From Actinidia chinensis (taxonomy: Eukaryota > Streptophyta > Magnoliopsida > Ericales > Actinidiaceae): a stretch of DNA of 50,000 nt. The translations under genes were made by a program, and so were the position numbers. The notes under the pieces were generated by a model. It had not been told where the DNA came from, made no database searches, and worked only from the letters and a program-made list of their open reading frames with translations. This document shows, piece by piece, positions 48,101-50,000 of the stretch. The stretch spans positions 200,001 through 250,000 of the forward strand of contig CM018915.1 of assembly GCA_009663005.1 (NCBI GenBank), read 5' to 3'. How positions within the stretch are numbered: position 1 is the first letter of the stretch; the number at the start of each line of letters is the position of its first letter.

Positions 48101-49672
48101 GGTACGTATATCATGCTTTAAGATATATATTGTTTTCTGTTGTTGCAGGAGTATTGCTTCCTCTTTCATGGTCCATTAGAATGAAGATTGCATTTGGGGC
48201 TGCAAAAGGACTTGCTTTTCTCCATGAAGCTGAGAAACCTGTCATCTATCGCGATTTTAAGACCTCTAATATCTTATTAGACCCGGTAAGATTAGAAACT
48301 CGATAATCTTACTTTAGGAAAGAAGTAAATCAGCTTGGTTTCATCAAAAGAGTATAATGAGAAAAAGTACGCATATTTGAGGCTACATAATAATGTCAAC
48401 AAATGTGATTTCTGGTTTTCCAAAAAATAGGGATGAAAATTGTAGAGCCTTCACTTGACACACGTCATACATCAAACAATATCTTATTTATCTTTTTCTC
48501 TTCTATTGCATCATTTATTGAATTACGTACGTAAGTTACTCCACTTAATTAAAACCGATATTTTCATACTTGTAAATTAGTCGCATCTTAGCTCACCAGC
48601 TTTATTTTGCCATTACGGTTTGTAAAGCAGGATTACAATGCAAAACTTTCGGATTTTGGACTTGCAAAAGATGGACCAGTAGGGGATAAATCTCATGTTT
48701 CTACCCGCATTATGGGAACTTACGGCTATGCAGCGCCAGAGTACATTATGACAGGTAAAGTGACGTTTACTCTTTAATTCATCGCCTTTCTCCCTGAAAC
48801 AATATTCAGTTCAAGCAATTGTCTCTCTTTTCCATTACTATTGTCAAAATAAGTTAAACTTTCTTTACCTCGGATTGGAAGTGAATCTGTTAGTAAGATT
48901 TTTGAACCTTCGATATATATTTTATATAGCTATTGATCCTAAAATGAATTACTATCACATGTTTTAGCACTACATTTGCTCAACTATCCTTTTCATTTTC
49001 AAAATAACATTTGGCTAGTCCACTGAAGATCAAATTAGGGTTGTCAAATTAAGGACACAAGAACTGTGTGCCCAAATGTCTAAGTTCCATTATCCGAATG
49101 CATTACCAATTTTACAATCATGCCTCAAGATTCACTATGTTTTGAGATTTTCACGTGATGATGATGCGGTTGTAAATATTGAGACAAGGAACATAGAATT
49201 TTGGGGATATTGGAGGATCTCTCTCGCCCTTTTAAAACTGTCACCAAAATGATGCATGTCTATCTCTTTCTATGCAGGCCATCTGACACCTAGGAGCGAT
49301 GTTTACAGCTTCGGAGTCGTACTTCTAGAACTTCTCACTGGCCGAAAATCTTTGGACAATTCACGGCCAGCCCGCGAGCAGAACCTTGCAGACTGGGCCC
49401 TCCCTTTACTTAGAGAGAAGAAGAAACTGCTCAACATTGTGGATCCAAGACTTGAGGGAGCTTATCCAGTAAAAGGACTTCACAAGGCTGGTATGCTTGC
49501 TTATCACTGTCTCAACCGTAACCCTAAGGCACGGCCGCTAATGCGAGACATCGTCGATTACTTGGAGCCTCTTCAGGTTCCTGCTTTTGAGGTTTCAGAT
49601 GACAAGGCTACTTTGGCTGTGATCCGTGAGAATCCTATTGCAGAGTTTCAAAAAATACAAGATGCAAACTGA
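44980..49672 (+). CDS. PBL16: Receptor-like cytoplasmic kinase, RLCK-VII (PBL16-like), 6 exons, 389 aa
   Basis: This is a Ser/Thr kinase of the PBS1-like family, which relays signals from membrane receptor kinases. Exons: 44980-45046, 46166-46476, 46562-46697, 48149-48285, 48631-48754 and 49278-49672, all in frame, 389 aa. The start MGNCC offers Gly2 for N-myristoylation and Cys for palmitoylation, so the product should sit on the plasma membrane. The segment [19 protein letters not shown] resembles Arabidopsis PBL16. Kinase motifs: P-loop [12 protein letters not shown] (82-93), ATP-binding K111 (VAVKV), catalytic D207 in [15 protein letters not shown]225-F226-G227 and A252-P253-E254. The P-loop has G where family members usually have E (LGEGGFG), a tolerated variation. 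The activation loop keeps Ser/Thr residues ([17 protein letters not shown]). Intron 3 (1.45 kb) carries an LTR-like remnant. Activity is expected but inferred. Confidence 0.94.
45078..45110 (+). repeat. (CT)n microsatellite at the start of kinase intron 1
   Basis: A run of about 16 CT units lies 31 bases downstream of the first splice donor (45047) of the kinase gene. Confidence 0.93.
45409..45546 (+). repeat. Short tandem repeat array in kinase intron 1
   Basis: About two and a half copies of a unit containing TTACCCTCCAAA...AATAAATTTAA and GTCGATTAACACCCAATACTA occur at 45409-45468 (60 bp), 45469-45513 (45 bp, lacking an internal CTACTCCAAATAAA block) and 45514-45546 (partial). It is a minisatellite-like array with no coding function. 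Confidence 0.85.
47160..47550 (+). mobile_element. LTR-like remnant in kinase intron 3
   Basis: The segment is GC-richer than the surrounding intron. It starts near TGTGATGGACTAGG (47174) and has a promoter-like ATTATAAAAGGAG at 47274-47286. After a pyrimidine-rich leader it ends near CCTACA (47550). This order resembles a plant LTR. The flanking 5-mers do not match, so boundaries and type are uncertain. Confidence 0.4.
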
Positions 49673-49783
49673 TTGAACTCGACTAACTATATGGGTTTCG
49701 GATTTTTTATTTATTTTTTTAACTCTGATGGAGAGTTTTTGCAACATGTAGAACTTCTGCGTCTTTTGTGTGTGTCAAGAAAG

Positions 49784-49789
49784 AATAAA
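49784..49789 (+). promoter_or_regulatory. Poly(A) signal of the kinase gene
   Basis: AATAAA, followed by a second overlapping AATAAA, lies about 110 bases downstream of the kinase stop codon. The position and sequence suit a near-upstream polyadenylation element. The rest of the window to 50000 shows no gene. Confidence 0.65.
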
Positions 49790-50000
49790 TAAAGAAGCCT
49801 TGTCCTTTGAAATATGGTTTTACCGTCCGTTCGTACGTGACATGATGGGTATTTGATACTGTCATGAGTTTTATGATTTCGACCATGTTGTTTAACATCT
49901 TGAATGTTATTCGTTCAGGGCAAAACAGTAAATCATTAGGACTAGAGAATTCTTTAAGCAACCATGTTTGTGTATGAACAAGATCTTTTGTCCCTCGTCT

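Noticed and set aside
1..50000. tRNA, rRNA, CRISPR array or operon-like cluster
   Set aside because: No cloverleaf-type tRNA signals, rRNA phrases or regularly spaced identical repeats with unique spacers were seen; gene structure is typical of a plant nucleus.

Overview
The window is nuclear DNA from a flowering plant, almost certainly a eudicot. Five multi-exon genes with AT-rich introns encode proteins whose architecture is typical of plants (an ECT-type m6A reader, a secreted subtilase, a receptor-like cytoplasmic kinase). They are separated by AT-rich spacers that hold small DNA transposons, LTR remnants and microsatellites. No bacterial, organellar or viral segment was recognised. The species cannot be named from the sequence.

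Layout, left to right. 1-2160: upstream spacer with degenerate repeats. 2178-11160 (+): TATA-box-binding protein, 9 coding exons, 200 aa; its 4.2 kb first coding intron carries an intact-looking hAT element, a LINE tail and an LTR-like remnant. 11728-18775 (-): mitochondrial branched-chain 2-oxoacid dehydrogenase E1 beta, 13 exons, 350 aa, convergent with TBP; its first intron carries a second hAT element and a tandem duplication. 20559-25005 (-): ECT2-like YTH-domain m6A reader, 9 exons, 701 aa. 26757-32967 (-): subtilisin-like protease of the SBT3.18 type, 10 exons, 783 aa, with a solo LTR in its last intron. 32968-44979: about 12 kb without a recognisable gene but with a MULE-like inverted-repeat element, a nearly complete fold-back element and a tandem duplication. 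44980-49672 (+): RLCK-VII (PBL16-like) protein kinase, 6 exons, 389 aa.

The genes do not form a pathway. They are unrelated housekeeping and signalling genes: basal transcription, mitochondrial Leu/Ile/Val breakdown, cytoplasmic m6A reading, apoplastic proteolysis and membrane-anchored kinase signalling. Exon joins were reconstructed by hand from reading frame, splice signals and family conservation, and every join keeps frame. All five coding regions look intact.

The most checkable observations are two hAT elements with perfect 8-bp target duplications, a 550-bp solo LTR with a perfect 5-bp duplication, two GC-AG introns, a TBP stop codon split by an intron, a subtilase intron made largely of dinucleotide repeat, and an approximately 840-bp hairpin-forming element. 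I found no convincing candidate for an undescribed multi-gene system.
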